From Roseovarius aestuarii (GTDB taxonomy: Bacteria > Pseudomonadota > Alphaproteobacteria > Rhodobacterales > Rhodobacteraceae), in assembly GCF_019966515.1 (NCBI RefSeq), contig NZ_JAIMIB010000002.1, forward strand, positions 248,001-312,000: DNA of 64,000 nt, read 5' to 3'. This document shows, one piece after another, positions 9,801 to 20,498 of the stretch (its first letter is position 1; each line of letters starts with the position of its first letter). Both the position numbers and the translations under genes were made by a program. The notes under the pieces are model-generated. The model ran no database searches. It saw only the letters and a program-made list of their open reading frames with translations, and was not told the DNA's origin.

Positions 9801-10267
9801 TACTTGAGCAATTGCAGAGCGACGGTTTGCACTTTAGTCGCGTCGATGCGGAATTTCACCTCTCGCCGGATCGCGTAACGCTGATCGAGGGCAGCGCAGT
9901 GGGCGCGTCACTGGGGATATCAATGGACGGCTACTATTATATGGCAAGCAAACAGATGGACATGCAGGGCGTGTTTTCGCCAGTCTATCTGGTGAATGCG
10001 ATTGGCGAGTTTTTCACTCGCAAGGGCGAAGGCCTGTTCGGATTTACCTACACGATCAAGGGGTCGGCCGAGTCGCCTGCGGTGTCGGTCAATCCGCTGT
10101 CGGCGCTGACACCGGGCCTGTTCAGGGAGCTTTTTCGCCGTAATCCCCCCAAAGTGCGTCGCGATCCTGGCGCAGGGCAATTGACCCTGCCCGCATCGGA
10201 GGAGGGCCAGAAACCTGCCACGACCGAGCCCCCCCGCCAACAGAACAATACCGCCAGGGACCGCTAG
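6884..10267 (+). CDS. AsmA-superfamily protein (YhdP-like, DUF3971 type)
   Basis: 1127 residues. A basic N-terminus and one membrane anchor (about residues 19-43) precede a very long, repetitive beta-rich periplasmic region. N-terminal phrases such as ITAPVWVKQKITERIN and ISFGEVAVVMQEGWKPRLFLRDVRV, and the C-terminal part with LLNAVSVIGILEQLQSDG and FSPVYLVNAIGEFF, are typical of the YhdP/TamB-like AsmA group. Such proteins bridge inner and outer membranes and are implicated in phospholipid transport. The C-terminus is proline-rich and probably disordered. The gene ends nine bases before queA, suggesting one transcript. Length and architecture fit well; lipid transport here is inferred from the family. 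Confidence 0.85.
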   Translation: MSAKQDQESREERRRRFWPRLLLGLAVLLVVAGIAAMSLVGTQITAPVWVKQKITERINDGLGDHQISFGEVAVVMQEGWKPRLFLRDVRVSDAQGAPLVNLADVAGTVALKPLMQGQLQPASIQLNGARLILRRAADGTVDLALGDTGSTLDQATGFAGLAEDLELFLARPQFASLTRISAENLSVQFDDQRAKRVWAVDGGRLNLSRSGDSLTMQGDFALLGGRDYATTLALSYSGHIGSPAAELGINFRDMATDDIAGQSPALAWLGALKAPISGALRASVDPQGALGPLNATLNIGAGVVQPTAATDPIAFTSARSYFTYDPASQTMQFDELSVVSDWVTARAEGRATLVGIEAGLPREILGQMRVTQIDANPLDLYPETVSLEGASMDVRLQITPFLLSLGQLSLSDQGSTFVIGGEFRAEPGGWGLALDGQMDALTPKRLLELWPRSLAEGTRSWIEQNVTEADLKKIQVALRVQPEQKPEVFLGFDFDGLATRFMKKVPPIKDASGHASLRDNRFSITTNSGQVTAAEGGRIDISGTSFIVPDVRVKNGPARVRLHTSSTISAALSLLDEEPFRVMQKANQPVTIADGRARISGQLDFLLKKKLKTSEVAFDATAVLNGVRSETLVPGRVISAAELMVSANNEDLKIGGSGQISGVPFTGQWQSDIGPSADGTSRFRGQIELSERFVDAFRIGLPPGAISGGGLADITIELARGAPGRFSLSSDLAGVGLRLQQLGWSLPQASSGNLIVAGELGEPPSIETVSLKAGGLDALGTVRLHPGGTLDRASFSRVKLGTWLNAPVDLVGRGAGAAPAVQVRGGKIDLRQTTIGGGDGGTAQRNGGGPVSLVLDRLQISDGIALTDFRAQLNMSRGMDGTFTGRINTGALVSGRVVPQSGRHAFRIQSDNAGAVMVSAGLLQNARDGKMDLVLTPAKEKGSYNGRLGIDDFRIRDIPSMAALLNAVSVIGILEQLQSDGLHFSRVDAEFHLSPDRVTLIEGSAVGASLGISMDGYYYMASKQMDMQGVFSPVYLVNAIGEFFTRKGEGLFGFTYTIKGSAESPAVSVNPLSALTPGLFRELFRRNPPKVRRDPGAGQLTLPASEEGQKPATTEPPRQQNNTARDR

Positions 10268-10276
10268 GACCGCACC

Positions 10277-11326
10277 ATGAAGCTTAGTGATTTCGATTTC
10301 GATCTGCCCGACGGGTTGATCGCGACGCGTCCGGTAAAACCGCGCAGCGCGGCGCGCATGCTGGTTGCCGAGGGCGGTCACATCGCAGACGCGCATGTGC
10401 ATGATCTCGGGCGGTGGTTGCGGCCGGGTGACCGGCTGGTGCTGAACGACACCAAGGTGATTCCGGCCAGATTGACGGGCACGCGCAGGCGCAGTGGGCC
10501 GCAGGGTGATAGTACCGCGCGGATTGAGGCCACCCTGTTAGATCCTGGAGCAGACGGCAGCTGGACAGCACTCATCAAACCTTTGAAAAAGGTGCGTGAA
10601 GGGGAAGAAATCCGGTTCAGCGCTGACCTGTCTGCCATTCTCGTAGCTAAAGCGGATGGGCGGGCGTTGCTCCATTTTAACTTAACGAGTGACGATTTCG
10701 ATGCGGCGCTGGCGCAGGCTGGTGCTATGCCGCTGCCGCCTTATATTGCCGCCAAACGCCCGGCGGATGCGCAGGACAAGACCGATTACCAGACGGTATT
10801 TGCCCGCAATCCGGGCGCGGTCGCTGCGCCGACCGCCTCATTGCATTTCGACGAAGCCCTTCTGCAGGCGTTGACCAGGCAGGGCATCTCTTTCACCCAT
10901 GTCACGCTGCATGTGGGGGCGGGGACCTTCCTGCCGGTGAAGGTCGAGGATGTGACCACCCACAAGATGCATGCCGAATGGGGTGAGGTAAGCGCGCAGG
11001 CCGCCGCAGAAATTGCCGCCACCAAAGCCGCCGGAGGCCGGGTCATCCCGGTCGGCACCACCGCTCTGCGCCTGATCGAAAGCGCCGCACGCGATGGTCA
11101 GATTACGCCGTGGCAGGGGGAAACCGATATCTTCATCTACCCCGGTTTTGACTTTAACGTCGCCGACGCCTTGATGACCAATTTCCACCTGCCGCGTTCC
11201 ACCCTGATGATGCTGGTTTCGGCTTTGATGGGGCAAGACAGGATCCGGCAGATTTACGCCCATGCAGTGGCGCAGGAATATCGGTTTTTCTCCTACGGTG
11301 ACGCTTCCTTGTTGATCCCCGGATAA
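10277..11326 (+). CDS. queA: S-adenosylmethionine:tRNA ribosyltransferase-isomerase
   Basis: 349 residues, the usual QueA length. It starts [11 protein letters not shown], and carries [25 protein letters not shown], the [12 protein letters not shown] block, [14 protein letters not shown] and the C-terminal [16 protein letters not shown]. QueA moves the ribosyl group of SAM onto preQ1 at tRNA position 34 to form epoxyqueuosine. It acts after the base exchange by Tgt, whose gene lies 24 kb away in this window. Start ATG with AGGACC upstream, nine bases after the AsmA-like stop. A GGAGCGA/TCGCTCC hairpin lies just downstream near 11340 but has no T-run. Confidence 0.97.
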   Translation: MKLSDFDFDLPDGLIATRPVKPRSAARMLVAEGGHIADAHVHDLGRWLRPGDRLVLNDTKVIPARLTGTRRRSGPQGDSTARIEATLLDPGADGSWTALIKPLKKVREGEEIRFSADLSAILVAKADGRALLHFNLTSDDFDAALAQAGAMPLPPYIAAKRPADAQDKTDYQTVFARNPGAVAAPTASLHFDEALLQALTRQGISFTHVTLHVGAGTFLPVKVEDVTTHKMHAEWGEVSAQAAAEIAATKAAGGRVIPVGTTALRLIESAARDGQITPWQGETDIFIYPGFDFNVADALMTNFHLPRSTLMMLVSALMGQDRIRQIYAHAVAQEYRFFSYGDASLLIPG

Positions 11327-11428
11327 AACACTGTCACGGGAGCGAAAAGCGACCTCAGATGAGTCGCTCCGACATATGACAACGCGGTTTCGCAGCGTAG
11401 GCTGACGGGAACACACAGGAGTTCCGCG

Positions 11429-12691
11429 ATGATCAAGGTGCTATCGGGTGCTTGGCCCCTGCTTCTGGGCATGATGCTTTTGCAGGTCGGTAACGGGCTT
11501 CAGGGCACGCTGCTTGGTGTGCGTGGTGAAATCGAAGGGTTTTCAACTTTCTCGATGTCGCTGGTCATGTCAGGGTATTTTCTAGGCTTCCTGTTCGGAT
11601 CGAAAATGGCGCCCGAACTCATCCACCGGGTGGGGCATGTCCGGGTCTTCGCGGCACTTGGATCGCTGATTTCCGCAATACTGATCCTCTATCCGGCGCT
11701 GACCTCGCCCTGGGCGTGGGTACTTGGCCGGGTTCTGATCGGTTTCTGCTATTCCGGCGTCTACGTGACAGCGGAAAGCTGGCTCAACAACTCCTCGTCG
11801 AATGAAACAAGAGGCCAGGCGCTTTCGCTTTACATGATCATGCAGATGGTTGGGATCGTGTCGGCGCAGGGCATCATGGTGCTGGCCGATGCGTCAGGTT
11901 ACGTGCTTTTTGTCATCGCGTCCGTTTGCGTATCGGTGGCCTTCGCACCGATTCTTTTATCGGTCGCACCAACGCCCGCCTATGACACAACCAAACCCAT
12001 GAGTCTGCGGGAGATCCTGCGCATTTCACCTCTGGGCTGTGTTGGCATGCTGCTGCTGGGCGGTGTGTTCTCGGCCCAGTTTGGCATGGCGGCGGTTTAC
12101 GGCGCCGAGGCCGGCTTGAGTGTCGGGCAGATTTCGATCTTTGTGGCCACTTTCTATGTGGCCGCATTGTTCATCCAATATCCGCTCGGGTATCTTTCTG
12201 ACCGGATGGATCGCCGCGTGCTGATCATGGCGGCAGCTGTGGTCGCCGGGGTCGGGGCGTTTGTCGCGATGATCCTGGGCGCCTATTTCCCGCTCTTGCT
12301 GGTGGGCGCCTTCCTGATCGGTGGTACTACGAACCCGCTCTATTCGTTGCTGATCGCCTACACGAACGACTTCCTTGAACCCGACGACATGGCTGCTGCG
12401 GCAGGCGGTATGGTCTTTATCAACGGGTTGGGTGCTGTTGCCGGGCCCGTGGTCACCGCATGGGTCATGGGCGCGATTGGCGCACACGGCTTTTTCCTCT
12501 TTATCGGGTTGCTGATGTTCACCATGGCCGCTTATGCCGCCTACCGGATGACCCAGCGTGCGGCGCCTTCGGTCGAGGATACGGACAGCTATACCTGGGT
12601 TGCACCTTCGGCCTCGCCCATGGCGGTGGCTTTTGCGCAGGAATACGATCTTGAAACCGCCGAAACCGAAGCGGAAGAGGCGAATGAGTAA
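11429..12691 (+). CDS. MFS transporter (YcaD-like)
   Basis: 420 residues with twelve predicted membrane segments, split into two halves by the hydrophilic stretch around PAYDTTKPMSLREIL. MFS hallmarks include LGRVLIGFCYSGVYVTAESWLN in the first half and GYLSDRMDRRVLI between segments of the second, a motif A-like loop. The C-terminal tail is acidic (ETAETEAEEANE) and cytoplasmic. This resembles the YcaD subgroup, for which the substrate is unknown. The ATG has AGGAG nine bases upstream. It is likely monocistronic: it follows a 100-base gap after queA and is followed by a terminator-like inverted repeat. Confidence 0.85.
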   Translation: MIKVLSGAWPLLLGMMLLQVGNGLQGTLLGVRGEIEGFSTFSMSLVMSGYFLGFLFGSKMAPELIHRVGHVRVFAALGSLISAILILYPALTSPWAWVLGRVLIGFCYSGVYVTAESWLNNSSSNETRGQALSLYMIMQMVGIVSAQGIMVLADASGYVLFVIASVCVSVAFAPILLSVAPTPAYDTTKPMSLREILRISPLGCVGMLLLGGVFSAQFGMAAVYGAEAGLSVGQISIFVATFYVAALFIQYPLGYLSDRMDRRVLIMAAAVVAGVGAFVAMILGAYFPLLLVGAFLIGGTTNPLYSLLIAYTNDFLEPDDMAAAAGGMVFINGLGAVAGPVVTAWVMGAIGAHGFFLFIGLLMFTMAAYAAYRMTQRAAPSVEDTDSYTWVAPSASPMAVAFAQEYDLETAETEAEEANE

Positions 12692-12696
12692 CACTC

Positions 12697-12754
12697 AACT
12701 CAATATGTCGTCCCGTAGCATTTCTTTACTACCGGGTTTTGTAACAATTGAGTT
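12697..12754 (+). repeat. Nested inverted repeats after the MFS gene
   Basis: AACTCAAT at 12697-12704 is matched by ATTGAGTT at 12747-12754. Inside it lies an imperfect stem, CCCGTAG with CTACCGGG, followed by TTTTG near 12740. The inner stem could act as a terminator for the MFS gene; the outer arms would extend it. One bulged G and a short T-run keep this uncertain. Confidence 0.4.
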
Positions 12755-12794
12755 AACGTGAAATTGTAAATCATAGGAAATCAAGGAGAAACCT

Positions 12795-13379
12795 ATGGTC
12801 GCGCCCGACGATGTATTGAGTTTTTGGTTAGATGATGTTGGACCGGCGGGCTGGTACGAAAGCGTACCAGAGCTGGACCAGAAGATTCGGGACCGTTTTG
12901 AAGAAGCCTGGCATGATGCTCGCGAGGGCAGATTTGGCCTCTGGCTGACATACCCCTCAGGTACGCTTGCCTATCTGATCCTGATGGATCAATTCCCCCG
13001 CAACATGTTCCGTGGCAAGGCCGAGGCTTTTGCAACTGACCGACATGCGCTGGCCGCAGCCAAGGCAGCCATTCACCGCAAATGGGACATGCGGATAGAC
13101 GAGCCAGCGCGGCAGTTCTTTTATCTGCCGCTGATGCATTCCGAGAACCTCTGTGATCAGGATCGCTGTATCCGGTTGATCTGCGAACGGATGCCGAAAT
13201 ATGGACCCAGCAACCTGCTGCATGCCCGCGCCCATCGCGAGGTGATCCGCATGTTCGGCCGATTCCCTTATCGTAACAAGGCACTTGGTCGCGAATGTAT
13301 CGCCGTTGAAAAGGAATATGTCGCCTCTGGTGGCTATGCCGAAACCCTGCGCGCGCTGCAGGCGGCCGACGCCGCCTGA
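12795..13379 (+). CDS. DUF924 family protein
   Basis: 194 residues matching the DUF924 family: it opens VLSFWLDDVGPAGWY, and has LAYLILMDQFPRNMFRG, RQFFYLPLMHSE and HREVIRMFGRFPYRNKALGRE, the conserved helical segments of that family, which is TPR-like in structure. No enzymatic activity is established. The start ATG has a strong AAGGAG seven bases upstream. It stands between the MFS gene and lpdA on the same strand, with gaps of about 100 and 126 bases, so it is probably transcribed alone. Confidence 0.9.
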   Translation: MVAPDDVLSFWLDDVGPAGWYESVPELDQKIRDRFEEAWHDAREGRFGLWLTYPSGTLAYLILMDQFPRNMFRGKAEAFATDRHALAAAKAAIHRKWDMRIDEPARQFFYLPLMHSENLCDQDRCIRLICERMPKYGPSNLLHARAHREVIRMFGRFPYRNKALGRECIAVEKEYVASGGYAETLRALQAADAA

Positions 13380-13465
13380 GCAAGGCTCTGACATTATTAA
13401 TGCTTTGGATGCGCCGTGGCGAAATGCTGCGCGCGCAAATTGCTGCGTTGCTGCGTCTGCAAAGA

Positions 13466-13483
13466 TAGTTTAATATCAAACTA
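13466..13483. promoter_or_regulatory. Short inverted repeat upstream of lpdA
   Basis: TAGTTT (13466-13471) and AAACTA (13478-13483) flank AATATC in an AT-rich stretch 23 bases before the lpdA start. It may be a repressor site or part of the leader; no known regulator motif matches. Confidence 0.3.
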
Positions 13484-13505
13484 AATTTAAATTTCGGAGA
13501 ATCTC

Positions 13506-14900
13506 ATGGCGTCCAAATCCTTTGATATGATCGTGATCGGGGCGGGCCCCGGTGGGTATGTGGCGGCCATTCGCGGCGCCCAGAACGGGCTGAACGTCGC
13601 GATTGTCGAACGCGAACACATGGGCGGTATCTGCCTCAACTGGGGTTGTATCCCGACCAAGGCGCTGCTGCGCTCGTCCGAGGTTTTTCACCTGATGCAC
13701 CGGGCCAAGGAATTCGGCCTCAAGGCGGATGGCGTAAGCTATGATCTTGACGCCGTGGTCAAGCGCTCGCGCGGCGTGGCCAAGCAGCTTAATGGCGGGG
13801 TGGGTCATCTGCTGAAAAAGAACAAGGTCACCGCTTTCATGGGCGAGGCCACGCTGCCTGCGAAGGGCATGGTAAGCGTCAAGACGGACAAGGGCACTGA
13901 AGAACTGACGGCCAAGAACATCGTGCTGGCCACCGGTGCCCGTGCGCGCGAATTGCCCGGGCTCGAGGCCGACAGCGATCTGGTTTGGACCTATAAGCAC
14001 GCGCTCTTGCCTCCGAGGATGCCGAAAAAGCTGCTGGTCATCGGATCTGGCGCCATTGGCATCGAGTTTGCCAGTTTCTACAACACGCTCGGTGCCGACA
14101 CGACGGTGGTCGAGGTGATGGATCGAGTGCTGCCGGTCGAAGATGCCGAGATTTCCGGTCTGGCCAAGAAAGCCTTTACGAAGCAGGGCATGAAGATCAT
14201 GGAAAAAGCCATGGTCAAGCAGCTCGATCGTGCCAAGGGCAAGGTCACCGCACATATCGAGGTTGGCGGCAAAGTCGAGAAACAGGAATTCGATACGGTG
14301 ATTTCCGCTGTGGGTATCGTCGGCAATGTCGAGGGGCTGGGGCTTGAAGGGCTGGGCGTCAAGGTTGACCGCACCCATGTTGTCACGGACGAGTTTTGCC
14401 GCACCGGTGTTGACGGGCTCTATGCGATTGGCGACATCGCCGGCGCGCCCTGGCTGGCGCACAAGGCCAGCCACGAAGGCGTGATGGTGGCCGATCTGGT
14501 CGCCGGAAAACACGCCCATCCGGTCAAACCTGAAAGCATCGCTGGCTGCACCTATTGCCACCCGCAGGTCGCAAGTGTTGGACTGAGCGAGGCCAAGGCA
14601 AAAGAAGCGGGCTATGACGTCAAGGTTGGCCGCTTTCCTTTCATCGGCAATGGCAAGGCAATTGCTTTGGGCGAACCCGAGGGGCTGGTAAAAACCGTTT
14701 TCGACAAGAAAACCGGTGAGCTTCTGGGCGCGCATATGATTGGGGCCGAGGTGACCGAGCTGATCCAAGGGTACGTTGTGGGTCGACAGTTGGAAACTAC
14801 CGAAGAAGATCTCATGAACACCGTCTTCCCGCATCCCACGCTGTCTGAAATGATGCATGAAAGCGTGCTTGATGCTTATGGCAAGGTTATCCACATCTAA
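13506..14900 (+). CDS. lpdA: Dihydrolipoyl dehydrogenase (E3)
   Basis: 464 residues, standard length. The N-terminal FAD-binding motif is VIGAGPGGYVAAI, the redox-active disulfide is GICLNWGCIPTK, the NAD-binding motif is VIGSGAIGIEFASF, and the C-terminal dimerisation domain has HPTLSEMMHESVLDAYG with the active-site His-Glu pair. It reoxidises lipoamide for 2-oxo acid dehydrogenase complexes and the glycine cleavage system. No E1 or E2 genes are adjacent, so the complex it serves cannot be read from context. Start has CGGAG before ATG. A long open frame on the opposite strand is a shadow of this gene's codon bias. Confidence 0.97.
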   Translation: MASKSFDMIVIGAGPGGYVAAIRGAQNGLNVAIVEREHMGGICLNWGCIPTKALLRSSEVFHLMHRAKEFGLKADGVSYDLDAVVKRSRGVAKQLNGGVGHLLKKNKVTAFMGEATLPAKGMVSVKTDKGTEELTAKNIVLATGARARELPGLEADSDLVWTYKHALLPPRMPKKLLVIGSGAIGIEFASFYNTLGADTTVVEVMDRVLPVEDAEISGLAKKAFTKQGMKIMEKAMVKQLDRAKGKVTAHIEVGGKVEKQEFDTVISAVGIVGNVEGLGLEGLGVKVDRTHVVTDEFCRTGVDGLYAIGDIAGAPWLAHKASHEGVMVADLVAGKHAHPVKPESIAGCTYCHPQVASVGLSEAKAKEAGYDVKVGRFPFIGNGKAIALGEPEGLVKTVFDKKTGELLGAHMIGAEVTELIQGYVVGRQLETTEEDLMNTVFPHPTLSEMMHESVLDAYGKVIHI

Positions 14901-15251
14901 GCCGGGATCGAAGAATCCGACTTACCGACATCTGATACCCTCCCTGCGTTGCGGGGGGCGGTCTTGTCGAGATTAAATCAGTTCGGAGTTGGCTTGACGC
15001 CGCCGTTCGAGTTCATCGTCAGCGCTGAGCCAAGGCCGTATTCCGCCGCGCGCGGCTTTGTATCAATGTCTGCTCATGGCCAGACATTAGTTTGATAACG
15101 TACATCTGACATTGGACCATTCAAAAACCCGAACACTGTTTGAGCAGGCTGGTGCGATAAACAGTATGTTAACCAAAACGAAACGCATCCTTTACCAGAA
15201 TCGGATAGTCTGGATGCGGTTGGTGGGGCCGATTCCTTCTGGAGGCGCCCG
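14901..15251. other. Intergenic region with a strong inverted repeat
   Basis: 351 bases without a supportable gene. It contains a perfect 8-base inverted repeat, AATGTCTG at 15065-15072 and CAGACATT at 15081-15088, with flanking TATC and GATA extending the symmetry after a short bulge. There is no T-run. The last hundred bases should carry the promoter of the outer-membrane protein gene. An open frame on the minus strand at 15074-15295 has no family resemblance and crosses the next gene's start. Confidence 0.45.
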
Positions 15252-15851
15252 ATGTATGTTACCAAGCATAGTTGTTCTCTGGTTTTCGTGATCATGATGT
15301 CTGCGATGCCGCTTCGTGCTCAGGTGTGGGACGGGGTCTATGTTGGCGTTCACCTGGGCGCTGTCACCGCAGATTTTTCCAATCAACTGGCGGCCACGCC
15401 AGGTCCTTCAGGGTCTGACACCAGTGGCGTCGGCGGCTTTCAGTTTGGATATAACTGGCAAAGCGGCAATTCTGTCGTCGGGGCCGAAGCGGATGTGTCG
15501 TTGACCGACATCAGCGACCGCTTCACAACCGGTGTATTTGAAGAGGATGTGATGACATCCTTGCGCCTTCGTGTTGGTCGAACCCACGGGGAAACATTGA
15601 TTTTCGGATCTTTGGGCGTCGCCTGGGTGGAACAGCACAGCACGGTCGCAGGTAGTGGCAGCAGCACCGATTTTGAGCCGGGTCTGATGCTGGGTGCAGG
15701 GGCGGAACGGTTCTTGTGGGAAAATATCAGCGGGCGGGTCGAAGCCTACTATGTCGATGCCCCGACCGAGCTGCGTAACATTGGCCCCACACCTACGGCG
15801 GACGGCTCCGAGAATGTGATTTTCCGTGCCGGACTCAGCCTGCACTTCTGA
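15252..15851 (+). CDS. Outer-membrane beta-barrel protein (Omp25/OprF-like porin fold)
   Basis: 199 residues. The first 23 form a signal peptide ending near MPLRAQ. The rest reads as an eight-stranded barrel: WDGVYVGVHLGAV, GGFQFGYNWQ, SVVGAEADVSL, SLRLRVGRTHG, LIFGSLGVAWVE, GLMLGAGAERFL, ISGRVEAYYVD, and the final FRAGLSLHF ending in Phe as outer-membrane proteins do. The opening WDGVYVGVHLG resembles alphaproteobacterial Omp25/Omp31 proteins. The ATG has GGAGG eight bases upstream. It lies alone ahead of uvrA. Its exact role (stability, porin, surface antigen) is unknown. Confidence 0.85.
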   Translation: MYVTKHSCSLVFVIMMSAMPLRAQVWDGVYVGVHLGAVTADFSNQLAATPGPSGSDTSGVGGFQFGYNWQSGNSVVGAEADVSLTDISDRFTTGVFEEDVMTSLRLRVGRTHGETLIFGSLGVAWVEQHSTVAGSGSSTDFEPGLMLGAGAERFLWENISGRVEAYYVDAPTELRNIGPTPTADGSENVIFRAGLSLHF

Positions 15852-15937
15852 CTGCGAAGCTATTTCCTGACATTTCCCGTCAGCAGGCGTCCGCTACCGG
15901 CAATGATGCGCTCCGATGTCCCGTGGATTGTCTGTGT

Positions 15938-15952
15938 GTTCATATATTGTTC
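15938..15952 (+). promoter_or_regulatory. LexA-binding SOS box (GTTC-N7-GTTC) upstream of uvrA
   Basis: GTTC at 15938-15941 and GTTC at 15949-15952, separated by the seven bases ATATATT, exactly match the direct-repeat LexA box of Alphaproteobacteria. It lies 65 bases before the uvrA start, a normal place for repression of that promoter. Confidence 0.8.
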
Positions 15953-16016
15953 GCATTTTTGACTTGGAAGAATCCCCCGCCTCAACTATCTGTAGTCCAC
16001 TGATACGGGGGAGCAG

Positions 16017-18875
<2,859 letters not shown>

Positions 18876-18932
18876 AAAAGACGGACGCATCGGCCCGCCT
18901 TTCAAGTAACCTGTAAATCACTTTAGTTGCGC

Positions 18933-19478
18933 TTACCGCGCGACCGGGCCGATCACCATGATCATCTGACGCCCTTCCATCTTGGGCATATGCTCGACCT
19001 TACCGATCTCTTTGGTATCTTCGGCCACACGTTCCAGCAACTCGCGCCCCAGTTCCTGATGCGCCATTTCGCGGCCACGGAAACGCAGGGTAATCTTTAC
19101 CTTGTCGCCGTTTTCCAGGAATTTGGTGACGTTGCGCATTTTGACGTCATAGTCATGCGTGTCGGTGTTGGGCCGGAATTTGATTTCCTTGACCTCAATG
19201 ACCTTCTGCTTTTTGCGGGCCTCGGATTCACGCTTTTGCTGTTCGTATTTGTACTTGCCGTAATCCATGATCTTGCAGACCGGTGGATTGGCATTTGGGG
19301 AAATCTCAACCAGATCAAGCCCGGCTTCTTCAGCCATACCAAGGGCTTGCTCGGGTGACACCACACCGACATTGTCGCCATCTGCGCCGATCAGGCGGAT
19401 TTCCGTGCTGCGGATATTTTCGTTGACGCGGGGTCCGGTGTCGCGCGTAGGTGGCGCGTTGTGGGGTCTACGAGCTAT
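18933..19478 (-). CDS. infC: Translation initiation factor IF-3 with an AUA start codon
   Basis: Read from an ATA at 19478 this encodes 181 residues, the usual IF-3 length: [26 protein letters not shown], the [19 protein letters not shown] block, the linker [17 protein letters not shown] and the C-terminal domain with [15 protein letters not shown] and [12 protein letters not shown]. An AAGGA lies eight bases before the ATA. The frame closes with a stop five codons further upstream and has no ATG, GTG or TTG in that stretch. A GTG at 19364 would delete about 38 conserved residues. infC in E. coli uses AUU so that IF-3 represses its own translation, so AUA here is likely to serve the same autoregulation. 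Confidence 0.93.
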   Translation of the reverse strand: MARRPHNAPPTRDTGPRVNENIRSTEIRLIGADGDNVGVVSPEQALGMAEEAGLDLVEISPNANPPVCKIMDYGKYKYEQQKRESEARKKQKVIEVKEIKFRPNTDTHDYDVKMRNVTKFLENGDKVKITLRFRGREMAHQELGRELLERVAEDTKEIGKVEHMPKMEGRQMIMVIGPVAR

Positions 19479-19680
19479 GGTTTTGATCCTTCAATAGCAT
19501 TCTGTCTGAGGCTGCAAACTATCCGCGCCCGCCGGGTGATTCAAGCGCCAAAATCGGCTGATCTGAGCCGAAATCGTTCACATTCCCCCTTGTGCCTTTC
19601 CATTTCCGACTGCATCTGATGAATCGCAGTTAATGAGGTCCGCAATTTTGCGAAGGGCCTGAAAATAAAGAGGAACCTTG

Positions 19681-20424
19681 ATGAGAAATCTAATTTGGAT
19701 AGTTATTGCCGCGGCCGTATTGGTCGGTGGCTACATGCTGTTTACCGGTAAATCGGTAGATGAGATCACCGATTCCATGAGTGGCGACACAACCGTGTCG
19801 GATGCGGTCGAGAGCACCACCGAAGCAGCCGAAGAAGCGGCGGATGCCGTAGGTGAGGCGGCAGATACTGCTGCAGATACGGCGCAGGAAGCTGTCGATT
19901 CGACCGTCGATGCGGTATCCGATGTTGTCGATGGTGCCGCTGATGCGGCCAGCGATGCGGTGGATGGCGCAGCCAATCTGGCCGAAGGCGCGGCAGATAC
20001 CGCGACTGAAGCTGCCGACGAGGCGATGGACACCGCCGCCGAGGCCGCCGAAACCGCCGCAGACGCGGCGTCTGATGCCGTGGACAGCGTGACCGGAACC
20101 GCCGAAGAGGCTGCGGATACTGCAACCGAAGCCGCTGACGCTGCGAGCGACGCCGCTGCCGAGACTGCTGAAGAGGCAACCGATGCCGCCGCTGATACGG
20201 CGAACGAAGCAGCCGACGCAACGGCAGATGCCGCAAGTGACGCGACTGATGCCCTGACAGTCGAAAACTTCGATCTCGATAAGGTCAACGAGATGATCCA
20301 GAACTCTGATCTTGCCGATCTCACCAAAAGCATGTTGCAGGAGACTGTCGCGGCCGCCAAGGATAGTCCAGACGCACTGGAAACAGCGCTTGCGACCATC
20401 CGACAGGCGCTCGGCATGGAATAG
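19681..20424 (+). CDS. Membrane-anchored Ala-rich low-complexity repeat protein
   Basis: 247 residues. A single N-terminal membrane helix (about residues 4-20, NLIWIVIAAAVLVGGYMLF) is followed by some 165 residues built almost only of Ala, Asp, Glu, Thr, Ser and Val in loose repeats such as AADAASDAVDGAA. Sharing 11-residue-like spacing with LEA and apolipoprotein-type helices, it should form long amphipathic or coiled helices outside the inner membrane. The last 55 residues (from LTVENFDLDKVNEMIQ) are ordinary sequence and could be a small folded domain. I chose the ATG at 19681 over the TTG before it. A strong terminator follows. Function unknown; a desiccation- or envelope-stress role is only a guess. 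Confidence 0.75.
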   Translation: MRNLIWIVIAAAVLVGGYMLFTGKSVDEITDSMSGDTTVSDAVESTTEAAEEAADAVGEAADTAADTAQEAVDSTVDAVSDVVDGAADAASDAVDGAANLAEGAADTATEAADEAMDTAAEAAETAADAASDAVDSVTGTAEEAADTATEAADAASDAAAETAEEATDAAADTANEAADATADAASDATDALTVENFDLDKVNEMIQNSDLADLTKSMLQETVAAAKDSPDALETALATIRQALGME

Positions 20425-20446
20425 CCCCATACGGCTTTAAAAAAAG

Positions 20447-20479
20447 AAACCCGCGTCGGTTATCCGGCGCGGGTTTTTT
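20447..20479 (+). terminator. Bidirectional Rho-independent terminator
   Basis: AAACCCGCG and CGCGGGTTT form a long GC stem with a TTAT loop. T-runs follow on both strands: TTTTTT on the plus strand and TTTCTTTTTTT on the minus strand. It separates the convergent Ala-rich repeat gene and fpr and should stop both. Confidence 0.9.
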
Positions 20480-20498
20480 AATGGGTCGGGTGTGACCT

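Noticed and set aside
13476..14894. 472-codon open frame antisense to lpdA
   Set aside because: Covers the whole lpdA gene on the other strand with low-complexity His/Gln-rich translation typical of shadows.
19690..20430. Open frames antisense to the Ala-rich repeat gene
   Set aside because: Repetitive codons keep the other strands open; only the plus frame has a start, anchor and terminator.
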